A stretch of 64,000 nucleotides of DNA from Gammaproteobacteria bacterium UBA2965. GTDB lineage: Bacteria; Pseudomonadota; Gammaproteobacteria; Pseudomonadales; Azotimanducaceae. The stretch is from positions 131,777-195,776 of the forward strand of contig DEBD01000037.1 in NCBI GenBank assembly GCA_002348385.1, written 5' to 3'. Numbering within the stretch: the first letter of the stretch is position 1; each line of letters begins with the position of its first letter. The notes below the pieces were generated by a model. The model saw nothing but the letters and a program-made list of their open reading frames with translations, searched no databases and was not told the origin of the DNA. The translations under genes were made by a program, and so were the position numbers. Positions 34,120 to 42,908 of the stretch are shown here, piece after piece.

Positions 34120-35529
34120 CTACTCAGCGTCGCCCCATAGCGCCTGGTGCATTGTGGCGTAGATTTCATTCTGGTCCATCACCCCGTTGACGCCGTCCGC
34201 TCCAGGGCCGCGGGCATATGCGGGCACGTCCTCCCCTGCATGGGTTTCCACAGGTAGAGGAACGGCCGCGATCTGGCGATAGGTGTGCGCCGTGGTATCC
34301 ACGTCGGTGAGGTCAGGCAACTCCTTTAAGTACCCCGGCCCATTGGCATAACTCAACGTGGTGTAGGGCCGACCCTCTGCGTCTAGCTGCTCCTGGCCGC
34401 CAACGGCTACTTTTCCGAGGATGGGATTGCCCCTGCTCGGGTAACCGCTGATGGTGAAGGTGTGGCTGTGATCCGCGGTCACGATGATCAACGTATCCGC
34501 GGCGCTGGTGAGATTCACGGCGCGCTGAACGGCATCCGAAAGGGCCACCGTGTCAACCAGGGCGCGATAGGCGTTGGAAAAGTGATGCGCGTGATCAATG
34601 CGGCCAGCCTCTACCATGAGGAAATAGCCCTCACCGTCTCTGCGCAATCGACGAATAGCGAACTCGGTCATGTCCGCCAGCGAGGGCTCGCCGCCCGCGT
34701 CTGCCCGCCGATCCGCCTCGAATTCCAGATGAGAGCGCTCGAAAAGGCCAAGCACCTGGCCGACAGCCTCAGGGCGAACGGCTGCGAATTCTTCACTGTT
34801 CCAGACGTAGCTACGGTTTTCAGCACCGCTCAACCAGTCTGCGACCAGATCGCGGCCGTCTTCACGACTGCCATGTCTGCCGGGGTCTTCTGGATCCGCC
34901 TGCTCGCGCGCAATAAAGTGAGCTCGACCACCACCCAACATGACATCTAAGCCGTCGCCTTGTGGGAACTCCACAAGCTGCCTGGCGATGTCCACACACC
35001 CGGCCTCTATCGCCGCTGCCGGCATCATCGCATCGGCTTCCCAATTGCGTTCGGGCGAATGTGCGTACGTTGCCGCAGGGGTCGCGTGAGTGATAGTGGC
35101 CGTGGAAACAATGCCAGTGGCCATTCCCCGTTCTTCGGCCTGTTCGAGGATGGTGGGCAAGGGGTTGTCCAGCGCCGCCTCGCAATCACCTCGCCCAACA
35201 TCCGCAGCCACACTGATGGCTCCTGCGCGCACCTTCCTACCGGTGACCATGGCGGTCATGGTGCCGGCAGAGTCCGGCACCTGCATATCTGTATTGTACG
35301 TCTTGACCAGCGCGGAGGCCGGGAAGCGCTCGAAGCTCAGGTAGTTCTCTTCGCCGCTGTCTCCGCGCGTCTGTCCCTCGTATATCCGGGCGGCGGTGAC
35401 GGTGGAGACGCCCATACCATCGCCAACGAACAGGATCACGTTGAGCGCCCTGTTGGACTCAGCTTCGCCCGTCGGCCCGCCGGCGCAACCGCACACCACA
35501 ACCAGCATGGCGATCATCATTCCTTTCAT
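34120..35529 (-). CDS. Alkaline phosphatase family lipoprotein
   Basis: A 469-residue exported phosphomonoesterase. The N-terminus MKGMMIAMLVVVCGCAGGP has a lipobox-like Cys after the hydrophobic core. VILFVGDGMGVSTVTAARIY provides the first metal Asp, DSAGTMTAMVTG the nucleophilic Ser, EAGRIDHAHHFSN the metal-binding Asp and His, and VTADHSHTFT the last Asp-His. These match PhoA-type alkaline phosphatases. It releases phosphate from phosphate esters in the periplasm. It is not clearly part of the neighbouring catabolic operon, though transcribed in the same direction. Confidence 0.93.
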   Translation of the reverse strand: MKGMMIAMLVVVCGCAGGPTGEAESNRALNVILFVGDGMGVSTVTAARIYEGQTRGDSGEENYLSFERFPASALVKTYNTDMQVPDSAGTMTAMVTGRKVRAGAISVAADVGRGDCEAALDNPLPTILEQAEERGMATGIVSTATITHATPAATYAHSPERNWEADAMMPAAAIEAGCVDIARQLVEFPQGDGLDVMLGGGRAHFIAREQADPEDPGRHGSREDGRDLVADWLSGAENRSYVWNSEEFAAVRPEAVGQVLGLFERSHLEFEADRRADAGGEPSLADMTEFAIRRLRRDGEGYFLMVEAGRIDHAHHFSNAYRALVDTVALSDAVQRAVNLTSAADTLIIVTADHSHTFTISGYPSRGNPILGKVAVGGQEQLDAEGRPYTTLSYANGPGYLKELPDLTDVDTTAHTYRQIAAVPLPVETHAGEDVPAYARGPGADGVNGVMDQNEIYATMHQALWGDAE

Positions 35530-35560
35530 TGCGACTTCCTCGCGCTACGCTGCAACACAG

Positions 35561-36286
35561 CTAGTTCAGATTCCGGGTGAACAGATCGAGCACCCGATCC
35601 CAGTGCTTTTCGGACGCCTCTCGGTGATAACGCTCACCGCTGGGAGCAAACCCGTGTATCGCACCTTCCATGAAGTCGATGCGATAGTTGACGCCGGCGT
35701 CGGACAGCGCCTTGTCCATGATGTGCATTTCTTCTTCCGTAGCGGTGGGATCGTTGTCGGCCCATGCGAAGTACACTTCCGCGCTGATGTTGTCCAACTG
35801 AGTGTGCGGCGAGTCTGCCTGGTCGGTGACCACCCAAGCTCCGTGAACCGACGCGATGGCGCCCACCCGCTCGCCCATGGTCTGGGCCAGCGCCATCACC
35901 AGCGGCCCGCTCATGCAGAATCCTACCGCGCCGATCTTGGCGGCGAGATCCGCCTTGTCGCTGGTGGCAGCGTGAGCAAGCAGCGCCTGCGCATCGGGTA
36001 CGATCCCTTCGCGGGTCACCCCCGCCATGAGTTCGCGGCGCAGGTGCATGTCCTCGTCGCTGGCCCCAAACTCGCGGTAGGGGCTCTGTCGGTAGTAGAG
36101 AAAGGGCATCAGCACATAGTAGCCGGCACTTGCCATCCGAGCCGCCATGTCCTTCAGCGCCGGGCGGATACTGGGCGCATCCATCAGATAGAGGACTATC
36201 GGATATGGCCCGCCATCCTCGGGGTGATATTCGAACGTCGTCATGCTGCCATCCGGCGTCTGCACTTGGATCTCACGCTCGATCAT
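35561..36286 (-). CDS. Dienelactone hydrolase family protein
   Basis: A 241-residue alpha/beta hydrolase beginning MIEREIQVQTPDG, with GAGGT upstream of the ATG. The nucleophile elbow GAVGFCMSGPLV has Cys, typical of dienelactone hydrolases; the acid is probably in AWADNDPTATEEEM and the His in EGAIHGFAPSGERY. These enzymes open lactones or hydrolyse esters, in chloroaromatic and other ring-cleavage pathways. It is the last catabolic gene before the phosphatase on the same strand. Confidence 0.9.
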   Translation of the reverse strand: MIEREIQVQTPDGSMTTFEYHPEDGGPYPIVLYLMDAPSIRPALKDMAARMASAGYYVLMPFLYYRQSPYREFGASDEDMHLRRELMAGVTREGIVPDAQALLAHAATSDKADLAAKIGAVGFCMSGPLVMALAQTMGERVGAIASVHGAWVVTDQADSPHTQLDNISAEVYFAWADNDPTATEEEMHIMDKALSDAGVNYRIDFMEGAIHGFAPSGERYHREASEKHWDRVLDLFTRNLN

Positions 36287-36358
36287 GGGTACCTCGCTGG
36301 TCAGTGACCGTTGTGCGCCATCAATCGTGCAGGTGCGGCTAGTGGCACGCAACGGGCA

Positions 36359-37513
36359 TCAAGTAGACAGAATGGTCACGCCGCTGATACCGGGCGCCCC
36401 ATACACGTGGGTGTACGCCACCTTGGGATTACCCGGCACCTGACGCTCACCAGCACCACCCCGGAGCTGCAGCACGTTCTCGTAGACCTGACGCAGCCCC
36501 GACGCACCGATGGGCTCGCCGTTGGCAATGCAGCCGCCGTCCGTATTCACCGGAAAACGACCATCGATTTCAGTCTCGCCACGCTCCAGCATCCACTCCT
36601 GCTCGCCGTCCTCGCAGAAACCGTTCTCGGCCATGTGCATGATCTCAGCACCCGACTCCGTGTCCTGCAACTGCGCCACATCAACATCTTCGGGCCCGAT
36701 GCCGGCGAACTCGAAGGCCGCTTTGGAGGCATCCATGGTAGGCCCATCACACTCGTCGTTGGACAGATAGGAGGCCTTGACCTCGAAACTCCCGTAACGT
36801 CTCGAGCGCATCACAGCGGCTTTCAGATAGATGGGCTTGGAAGTGTATTTGTGGGCCTGGTCCGCCCGACACAACACCATAGCCACCCCGCCCTCTCCCG
36901 GAGAGCAGAACATATACTGAGTCAGCGGATAGGCCAGCATGCGCGACTGCAGAATCTCGTCTTCGGTGAACGCCTGCTTGCGCCAGGCCATGGGGTTCAT
37001 GGAGCCGTTGCGTGTGGCCTTGGCAGCCACACGAGCCAGCGTGCGGTGACTGATCTGGTGCTTTTGCATGTAGCGATTGATCTTCATGGCAAAAAACTGC
37101 GGGTTGATGGCCATACCGCTGCCGCCGTACCAGTCCGCCCCGCCGTCAACAGGATGCACAGGGCGGTCGCTGGCGAAGGCTCCGCGAGGATGCTTATCGA
37201 AGCCGACGGCTATGCCAATGTCCTGGATGCCCGCCATGATCATGTTGTAGGCAGTGGACAGTGCCGTGCCGCCAGTAGCACAACCGTTGACCACATTGAC
37301 GAACTGCAGTCCCGTAAGCCCCATCATGCTCACCATCTGATCCGGTGCCCCCGCCGCCATGCTGCCACCTACGGCAAAGCCAAGGTCTTTCCAACCGATG
37401 CCGGCATCCCTGCAGGCTTCACGCGCTGCTATAGCCCCCTGCTCCATGCCGGTGACACCTTCATGCCGGCCGAACGGGTGCATGCCGATGCCGACGATTG
37501 CTACTTCATTCAT
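36359..37513 (-). CDS. Thiolase-fold lipid-transfer/Ltp2-like protein
   Basis: A 384-residue thiolase-superfamily protein starting MNEVAIVGIGMHPFGRHEG. The nucleophile-position Cys is kept (VVNGCATGGTALS) and CSPGEGGVAMVLCRAD is typical of SCP-x-type proteins. The HPxGASG histidine of true thiolases is replaced by Glu (ANGEPIGASG), and the C-terminal CxG motif is absent (HVYGAPGISG). This pattern, plus a DUF35 gene 25 bp upstream, resembles Ltp2-type retro-aldolases that cleave propionyl-CoA or a related unit from steroid side chains. An inactive thiolase or a thiolase with changed residues is the alternative. Confidence 0.83.
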   Translation of the reverse strand: MNEVAIVGIGMHPFGRHEGVTGMEQGAIAAREACRDAGIGWKDLGFAVGGSMAAGAPDQMVSMMGLTGLQFVNVVNGCATGGTALSTAYNMIMAGIQDIGIAVGFDKHPRGAFASDRPVHPVDGGADWYGGSGMAINPQFFAMKINRYMQKHQISHRTLARVAAKATRNGSMNPMAWRKQAFTEDEILQSRMLAYPLTQYMFCSPGEGGVAMVLCRADQAHKYTSKPIYLKAAVMRSRRYGSFEVKASYLSNDECDGPTMDASKAAFEFAGIGPEDVDVAQLQDTESGAEIMHMAENGFCEDGEQEWMLERGETEIDGRFPVNTDGGCIANGEPIGASGLRQVYENVLQLRGGAGERQVPGNPKVAYTHVYGAPGISGVTILST

Positions 37514-37538
37514 TGCGTTCTCCTGCTTGTCCGGTGCG

Positions 37539-37964
37539 TTACTCCACGGGCGCAAAGGCAAAGGTAACGACCTCATTGCCGTCATCGTCGGCATAAAGGG
37601 GTTCGACAGTCAGCTGCATTTCCATGCCATCGCGCAGGTGCTCGGGCTGCGACTCGGTCAGCCTGGCCTCCACCTTGAGCTCGGGAAGCTCAACATAGCC
37701 CACTCCGAAGGGTTGGAAATTCTCCGGGTCGTTCTCGCCCAGGTAGGGCGGGTCCTTGGGTGGAAAACCCTGCACCGTCCATGCCCACAGCGTACCGCGA
37801 CTGCTCAGCGGCACGGACTCCACGTTCGCACCGGCGCAGTGCGCGCAACCCGACAGCAGCGGGAAGGTGTGGTGGCCGCAATCCTTGCAGCGGCCGCCCA
37901 TCAGCCTGGGCTCATCCCCGGAAATATCGAGTACGAATTCGTTGATTGATACCTGCTGGCCCAT
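37539..37964 (-). CDS. Zn-ribbon/OB-fold (DUF35) protein
   Basis: A 141-residue protein with the two-part DUF35 layout. The N-terminal rubredoxin-like zinc ribbon is GRCKDCGHHTFPLLSGCAHC (four Cys), and the C-terminal OB fold includes GTLWAWTVQGFPPKDPPYLG and VGYVELPELKVEARL. DUF35 proteins pair with thiolase-fold partners and are needed for their activity or solubility. It lies directly upstream of the Ltp2-like gene, as in known aldolase pairs, so a complex of the two is very likely. Confidence 0.92.
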   Translation of the reverse strand: MGQQVSINEFVLDISGDEPRLMGGRCKDCGHHTFPLLSGCAHCAGANVESVPLSSRGTLWAWTVQGFPPKDPPYLGENDPENFQPFGVGYVELPELKVEARLTESQPEHLRDGMEMQLTVEPLYADDDGNEVVTFAFAPVE

Positions 37965-38058
37965 AGCGCTCTACCCCCCAGTTCACGTCTCCCATTCTGC
38001 AACAGACCGACATGGTTCGGTAGCCGGCATCCTCCTGCAGCTCGCGACGGCACATGTC

Positions 38059-39225
38059 CTAATAGGAGCGTGGCAGCTCCAGCACGTGCTCGCTGACGTA
38101 ATTTTGAATCATCTCCTGGGAGATCGGCGCGATCTTCATCAGCCGCGCCTCGCGCCAGTATCGCTCCACGTGGTACTCGCTGGCATAACCAAAGCCACCC
38201 AGGGTCTGCACAGCCCGATCAGCCGCAAAGAACCCCGCATCGGCCGCCAGCCATTTGGCCATGTTGGCCTCGGCGCCACAGGGCAGGCCCTGATCCAGCA
38301 GCCAGGAGGCCTTGCGGATCATGAGCTCCGCCGCATCTAGGCGCATCCTGGCCTCGGCCAGCGGAAAAGCGATCCCCTGGTTCTTGCCAATGGGGCGGTT
38401 GAACACCACCCGCTCGTTGGCGTAATCCACCGCACGCTTCAGCGCCACCCGCCCGATGCCCAGCGCTTCCGCCGCGATCAGCACACGCTCCGCGTTGAGG
38501 CCGTCGAGCAGGTAACGAAACCCCTTGCCTTCGTCACCCACCCGATCGGTCACCTGAACGGGTAGGTCGTCGTAGACCACTTCGCAGGTGGCCACCGCGT
38601 TTCGGCCCACCTTATCGATGGGCGAGATGCTCACCTCGTCGCGCTGCAGTTCCGCCAGCAGCAGGGTCAAACCGTCGGTGCGGCGCTCCACAGCTTCTTT
38701 GGGGGTGGTGCGAACCAGCAGCAGCACCCGCTCGGATTGCAGCGCCTTGGTGGTCCACACCTTGCGGCCCTTAACTAGGTAGGTGTCTCCCTCACGGCGA
38801 GCGGTGGTTGTGATAGAGGTCGTGTCCGTTCCCGCATCCGGCTCGGTCACGCCGAATGCCACATGCAGGTCACCCCGGGCCACGCGAGGCAGATAAGCCT
38901 GTTTCATCTCCTCGGAACCGTACTTCACCACCGGGTGCATGCCGAAAATAGACAGATGCAGGGGCGTTGCGCCGTTCATGGCGGCGCCGCTGGCAGCCAC
39001 CTCCTCCAACACCAGGCTTGCCTCGGTGATACCGCGACCGCTGCCCCCATAAGCCTCCGGGATGGCTATGCCGAGCCACCCTGCCTGGGCCATGGCGTCG
39101 TAGAAATCCCACGGAAACTCATGGGCTTTGTCCTTGGCGGCCCAATAGGTGTCCGGAAAGTCGGCGCACAGCTTGCCCACAGACTCGCGGATGAGCTGCT
39201 GCTCGTCGGTTAGTGCAAAGTCCAT
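38059..39225 (-). CDS. Acyl-CoA dehydrogenase
   Basis: A 388-residue acyl-CoA dehydrogenase from MDFALTDEQQLIRESVGKL. GIAIPEAYGGSGRGITEASL, AFGVTEPDAGTDTTSITTTA and RKVWTTKALQSERVLLLVR mark the N-terminal and middle domains, and TLGGFGYASEYHVERYWREA the C-terminal one. It desaturates an acyl-CoA with FAD. Upstream on the same strand lie an NTF2-like gene and a sucrase/ferredoxin-like gene with 12 to 14 bp gaps, so it is part of an operon running from about 42055 to 35561. Confidence 0.92.
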   Translation of the reverse strand: MDFALTDEQQLIRESVGKLCADFPDTYWAAKDKAHEFPWDFYDAMAQAGWLGIAIPEAYGGSGRGITEASLVLEEVAASGAAMNGATPLHLSIFGMHPVVKYGSEEMKQAYLPRVARGDLHVAFGVTEPDAGTDTTSITTTARREGDTYLVKGRKVWTTKALQSERVLLLVRTTPKEAVERRTDGLTLLLAELQRDEVSISPIDKVGRNAVATCEVVYDDLPVQVTDRVGDEGKGFRYLLDGLNAERVLIAAEALGIGRVALKRAVDYANERVVFNRPIGKNQGIAFPLAEARMRLDAAELMIRKASWLLDQGLPCGAEANMAKWLAADAGFFAADRAVQTLGGFGYASEYHVERYWREARLMKIAPISQEMIQNYVSEHVLELPRSY

Positions 39226-39239
39226 AGCTCCCCGCCCCC

Positions 39240-39716
39240 TCAGCCGGTCAGACCCAGTTGCTCGAGGCCGCGCTGCCGGCCCAGCTCCATGATGTGCCGG
39301 TTGCCTCGGCTCCAAAACACATTGAGCGTGACCGCTCTGATGCGCCAGCCGGAATCGGTTCGGACAAGGCGGTCGTGATAGTAGCCCCCCAGCGCAAAGT
39401 CGAAGCTGCCAGCGTCATTGTTCAGAAAATGCTCCGCCTTCATGTACATCTTCAGCTCGGCCTGGTCGGCGTGCACATCCACGATAGGGTTGGTCATTAC
39501 ATGCTGGGTGGCATCCAGTCCGGTAAACAGCGGTTTCAGCCCTTCTACCCAGTCGTCGGCGGCCATGGACGAGCCCGGCGCGCCGCTGTAGGACGAAAAA
39601 TCCATCTCTATCCGATCGGTAAAGATGCTGCGGTGCAGATCCCAATCCCGCGTGTCGATGCTGATGGCGTACTCGTAACGGCGCCGAACGATCTGCTGGT
39701 AGTCATCGAATTGCAC
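39240..39716 (-). CDS. NTF2-like (SnoaL/oxygenase beta-type) protein
   Basis: A 158-residue cone-fold protein. MQFDDYQQIVRRRYEYAIS, WDLHRSIFTDRIEMDFSSYS and the C-terminal RTDSGWRIRAVTLNVFWSRG are typical of SnoaL-like and ring-hydroxylating-dioxygenase beta-subunit folds. Family members act as small hydrolases, isomerases or dehydratases, or have structural roles. It is in the operon between a ferredoxin-like protein and an acyl-CoA dehydrogenase. It may be a dehydratase or isomerase; no catalytic residue is assigned with certainty. Confidence 0.82.
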   Translation of the reverse strand: MQFDDYQQIVRRRYEYAISIDTRDWDLHRSIFTDRIEMDFSSYSGAPGSSMAADDWVEGLKPLFTGLDATQHVMTNPIVDVHADQAELKMYMKAEHFLNNDAGSFDFALGGYYHDRLVRTDSGWRIRAVTLNVFWSRGNRHIMELGRQRGLEQLGLTG

Positions 39717-39728
39717 CGCCGAACTCCT

Positions 39729-40583
39729 CTAGCCTGCGTCCGCTTGTCGGTAGGCGAATACCTCGCTGGGCGCGTCGTCCGCACAGCTGGTCAGCACCAT
39801 GGCCGGGGCGCTGTCGCGCCGTACCTGCACGTGCACACGCTCCGACGCATCCGAGAATGTGACCGCGGCTTTGTCCGCGTCACCGTTCACATGCAGCAGG
39901 CGCAGACCGTTACGCCCCGAAAACGCCTCGGCAGCCTGCACGTGCTTGGGATACGTGGTGCGACCACGCAGCCAATGGAAACCCAGCTCGCCACGGTCTA
40001 CGCGTCCAACGAAATCCGACACATCGCCGGTCTGCAACCGCCCGTACAGGGCCGACTGAGGTAGTGCGAGCACGTTGGGCGCGAATCTGTGCCCGCCCAG
40101 GTGGGTGATCTGCCAGGCGCGCTCGCCCACCACCTCACGCAGCCGGTTGTAGACGGGGAGGCCGAAACGCGCGCAACACAGGTCCCGCTGACCGTTGGTG
40201 CAGACGAAATACTGAGGCTCGCTGATTACCTCGCCGCGAGACAGGGATTCAGGATCGGTAAGGTCCAGCGACTGCAAAAAGTCGTACCCCGAGCCAGACC
40301 ACATGTGCAGCGCGCCGTCGATTCCTGCCAGCAGACGCACGTCGTCCCGATCCACCTCGGGTTGGCGAATCAGCTGAGCTCTGGCCTTCAATCCGCGCTC
40401 GGCAAACCCATCCAACATACGCGCCATCCATGCCCTGGCCGGTTCCGCCAGGTCGCCCTCCTCCAGGGCCTTGGCCTTCCAAACCGGCCGGTATTCCAAC
40501 AGCAGCCAGACGTCCACCTCCACAGCGGTACCCGCCAGGGGGTCGTCGGCGGCTGCCTCTGCGCAGTAGATTCGCTCAGCCAT
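39729..40583 (-). CDS. Sucrase/ferredoxin-like (thioredoxin-like [2Fe-2S]) protein
   Basis: A 284-residue protein of the sucrase/ferredoxin-like family. The motifs are Cys7 near the start (RIYCAEAA), then YFVCTNGQRDLCCARFGLPV and HLGGHRFAPNVLALP, which include the Cys and His residues expected for a [2Fe-2S] cluster. The family is widespread but poorly characterised; a redox carrier role is reasonable. Its place in an operon with an acyl-CoA dehydrogenase, in a region full of Rieske and P450 enzymes but with no classical ferredoxin, makes it a candidate electron carrier. Confidence 0.82.
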   Translation of the reverse strand: MAERIYCAEAAADDPLAGTAVEVDVWLLLEYRPVWKAKALEEGDLAEPARAWMARMLDGFAERGLKARAQLIRQPEVDRDDVRLLAGIDGALHMWSGSGYDFLQSLDLTDPESLSRGEVISEPQYFVCTNGQRDLCCARFGLPVYNRLREVVGERAWQITHLGGHRFAPNVLALPQSALYGRLQTGDVSDFVGRVDRGELGFHWLRGRTTYPKHVQAAEAFSGRNGLRLLHVNGDADKAAVTFSDASERVHVQVRRDSAPAMVLTSCADDAPSEVFAYRQADAG

Positions 40584-40594
40584 CTGCTTGCCCT

Positions 40595-42055
40595 CTACGC
40601 CCCCGCACTGGTCTCACCCTCAACATCTGCCATCCCGCGGCGCTGAGTAAGCACCTCGCCGATCTCGGTCATCCGCTCACGGCTGAGCTCATAGAAAAGG
40701 AAAAAGCTCATGCTCGCGATGCCGATGGCCATCACGGGTGGGCCGGCGATCAAACCGAGATGGTAGATCATTTCCGGGTCGATGGATCCCACCTCTGCAC
40801 CCCTGGGAAAGCCGATGAGATCCAGAGCCACACCACCAAGGATGGTGGCGAGACCCCCGGCCGTTTTGGAGCAGAAAGAGCGAGCCGAATAAATGATGCC
40901 TTCCTGACGCACGCCCGCTTTGAACTCCAGTTCATCGGCCACATCGGCGAACATGGAGTTGAAGTTCACCAGCATGGCGGGCGACATCAGGCCTGATAGG
41001 AACGACGAGCAAAGGAACAAGACAAACAACAGCGGATCGCCGTTCTCCGGCAGCACATCGGTGAACAGCCGCAGTATGAGCAGGATGTTCATGTTGATCT
41101 GCACCACGAGCCCCATTCCGATAAGCAGCTTCTGCTTGTCGAAGAGCTTGGTGAGATGGGGAATCATGATCACCGAGATGGGCAGTCCCATCAGCATGGT
41201 GGGGCCCAGCCAACGCATCCACTCCGTAGGCAGCTCCCAGAAGTGCACGTACAGATAGACGATAAACGTGGCTTCCACACCAAGCACCAGCAGAATGATG
41301 ATCATGCCGAACAGCAGCATGCGATAAGACTTGCTGGACAGCGCCTGGCGTACCTCGCGCCACAACCGGCCAACCCCCAGCCGTTCGTGCTCCGGCTGCC
41401 ACGTGGGCAGATAAGGCACCTCCTTCTTGGTGCTCCACACGCACAGCGCGATGGTCACCACGATAGCGGCGGCCGCAATGCCCGACATCTGCGGATACCC
41501 CGCCGCATTGAGCAAACCGTGGGTACCGTCTTCAGGCGTGGGAAAGATAAAGCTGTACATCAGAAACGGAAACCCAGCTGTAGCCAGCGTGCTGAATGCC
41601 TGGCTGTAGCTGAACACGCGGGTTCGGTCGGTGTAGTCGTGGGCCATCTCAGCCCCCAGCGCCAGATGGGGCACGTGATACAGAGTGAGAAACAAGCGAG
41701 CTAACACCGCGAACACCATGAGCCAACCGAAGTAGAACACCTCCGGCATGTCCGACGGGGGGTTGAACAGGGCAATGACGCTCACAGCCAGAGGCAGCGC
41801 AGAACCGGCCATCATGGGCAGACGGCGGCCCCATTTGTGCGCCAGCCGATCCGAGATGGAGCCGGCCAGTGGGTCGCTCACCGCATCGAAAACCATGGCC
41901 ACGGCAAGAGCCACCGCACTCAGGCTGGCCGACACCCCGAGCACCTGGTTGTAGAAGAACAAGGTGAAGGTGCCGAAGATGACACCGGTGATACCTTCGC
42001 CCACCTGTCCGACGCCGAAACCCAGCTTTGAGCTCAGCGGGAGCCTTCTACTCAT
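40595..42055 (-). CDS. MFS transporter, GPH family
   Basis: A 486-residue, twelve-helix carrier. LGFGVGQVGEGITGVIFGTF opens helix 1, AMVFDAVSDPLAGSISDRL is the GPH motif and KWGRRLPMM the adjacent basic loop. It is a distant paralogue of the carriers at 17110 and 42909. It is the first gene of the minus-strand operon that includes ferredoxin-like, NTF2-like, dehydrogenase, DUF35 and thiolase-fold genes, so it probably imports the compound these enzymes degrade. Confidence 0.87.
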   Translation of the reverse strand: MSRRLPLSSKLGFGVGQVGEGITGVIFGTFTLFFYNQVLGVSASLSAVALAVAMVFDAVSDPLAGSISDRLAHKWGRRLPMMAGSALPLAVSVIALFNPPSDMPEVFYFGWLMVFAVLARLFLTLYHVPHLALGAEMAHDYTDRTRVFSYSQAFSTLATAGFPFLMYSFIFPTPEDGTHGLLNAAGYPQMSGIAAAAIVVTIALCVWSTKKEVPYLPTWQPEHERLGVGRLWREVRQALSSKSYRMLLFGMIIILLVLGVEATFIVYLYVHFWELPTEWMRWLGPTMLMGLPISVIMIPHLTKLFDKQKLLIGMGLVVQINMNILLILRLFTDVLPENGDPLLFVLFLCSSFLSGLMSPAMLVNFNSMFADVADELEFKAGVRQEGIIYSARSFCSKTAGGLATILGGVALDLIGFPRGAEVGSIDPEMIYHLGLIAGPPVMAIGIASMSFFLFYELSRERMTEIGEVLTQRRGMADVEGETSAGA

Positions 42056-42146
42056 TCAGACACCTTCCTCCCGGCAACCGACCGAGCCTATAACGGCACA
42101 TAGGGAATTGGCAAAGGTGGCTGACTGTTCGTTCGCCCGGCTAACG

Positions 42147-42169
42147 GATGGTCACGGCGGATGACCATC
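42147..42169. promoter_or_regulatory. Palindromic operator candidate between divergent genes
   Basis: GATGGTCA (42147-42154) and TGACCATC (42162-42169) are perfect inverted arms around a 7-base spacer. The site lies between the minus-strand GPH operon (start 42055) and the plus-strand VOC gene (start 42291), about 90 bases from the first start codon. The size and symmetry fit a TetR- or GntR-like operator. Confidence 0.5.
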
Positions 42170-42290
42170 AATGATACGGCCGCTGGCTTGCGCGGGCGCT
42201 GCCCAATCCGGTGCAGGCAGCTACATCTTCCCAGCAGCGGCCGACCTAGGTAGCCTTGGCAAGTAGATTGAACGGGAGGAGACAGAGCGC

Positions 42291-42677
42291 GTGAATATCA
42301 CTCGAATCAACCACGCCGCGGTAAACGTGCTGGGCAAGGTGGAAGAAGCCCACGATTTCTACACCAAGCTGCTCGGACTTCCTCAGGTGCCCATCCAGCT
42401 ACCCGGTCAGCCGCCGGTCATGGAGTCGGACATCGGCTTCTGGGTGGAGCAGCATGGTGTGCAGCTACACGTCATCGGGCGCGAGCCCATGGGCGGCACA
42501 CCGGATCCTACGCAGACCCACGTGTCCTGGTACGTTGAGGATATCGACGAGGTAACCCGGAAACTCGAAGCCCAGAACATCGAATCGAGGGTCATGGGAG
42601 AAGGACAAGCAAGGATCATCTGGGTGCTGGATCCGGCGGGGAATATCGTGGAGTTTCAGCAGGATCCGGAGTGCTAG
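42291..42677 (+). CDS. VOC (glyoxalase/bleomycin-resistance) family protein
   Basis: A 128-residue single VOC domain from GTG 42291, with GGGAGGAGA nine bases upstream. ITRINHAAVNVLGKVEEAHDF carries the first metal-His region, HVIGREPMGG the second, and LDPAGNIVEFQQDPE the C-terminal metal Glu. VOC proteins bind divalent metal and act as dioxygenases, epimerases, glyoxalases or resistance proteins. It stands alone, divergent from the GPH operon. A second VOC gene is at 44246. Confidence 0.87.
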   Translation: MNITRINHAAVNVLGKVEEAHDFYTKLLGLPQVPIQLPGQPPVMESDIGFWVEQHGVQLHVIGREPMGGTPDPTQTHVSWYVEDIDEVTRKLEAQNIESRVMGEGQARIIWVLDPAGNIVEFQQDPEC

Positions 42678-42908
42678 CCGGCACGCACTGCGACCGGATC
42701 CGGCGCAGCTCAACCGTCAACCTACATTCCAGGCAATATTCGCCTTAGACTTTTAGCGCAAGGTTGTTGAGCGCAGCCTAATTCGTCTGAAGGATCTGGA
42801 TCGCCAGATAAACGAGCGTTCCAAGCATGCCGATGGGTCCCACCATTCTCCGATGCAACCGAGCTCGCTAATGGCCATGGTTCGGCCCCATTGGTTTCAA
42901 TCCAAGTG

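Noticed and set aside
42778..42850. Possible 22-residue membrane peptide on the minus strand (MVGPIGMLGTLVYLAIQILQ)
   Set aside because: It has a plausible hydrophobic sequence but no ribosome-binding site and is too short to support without homologues.
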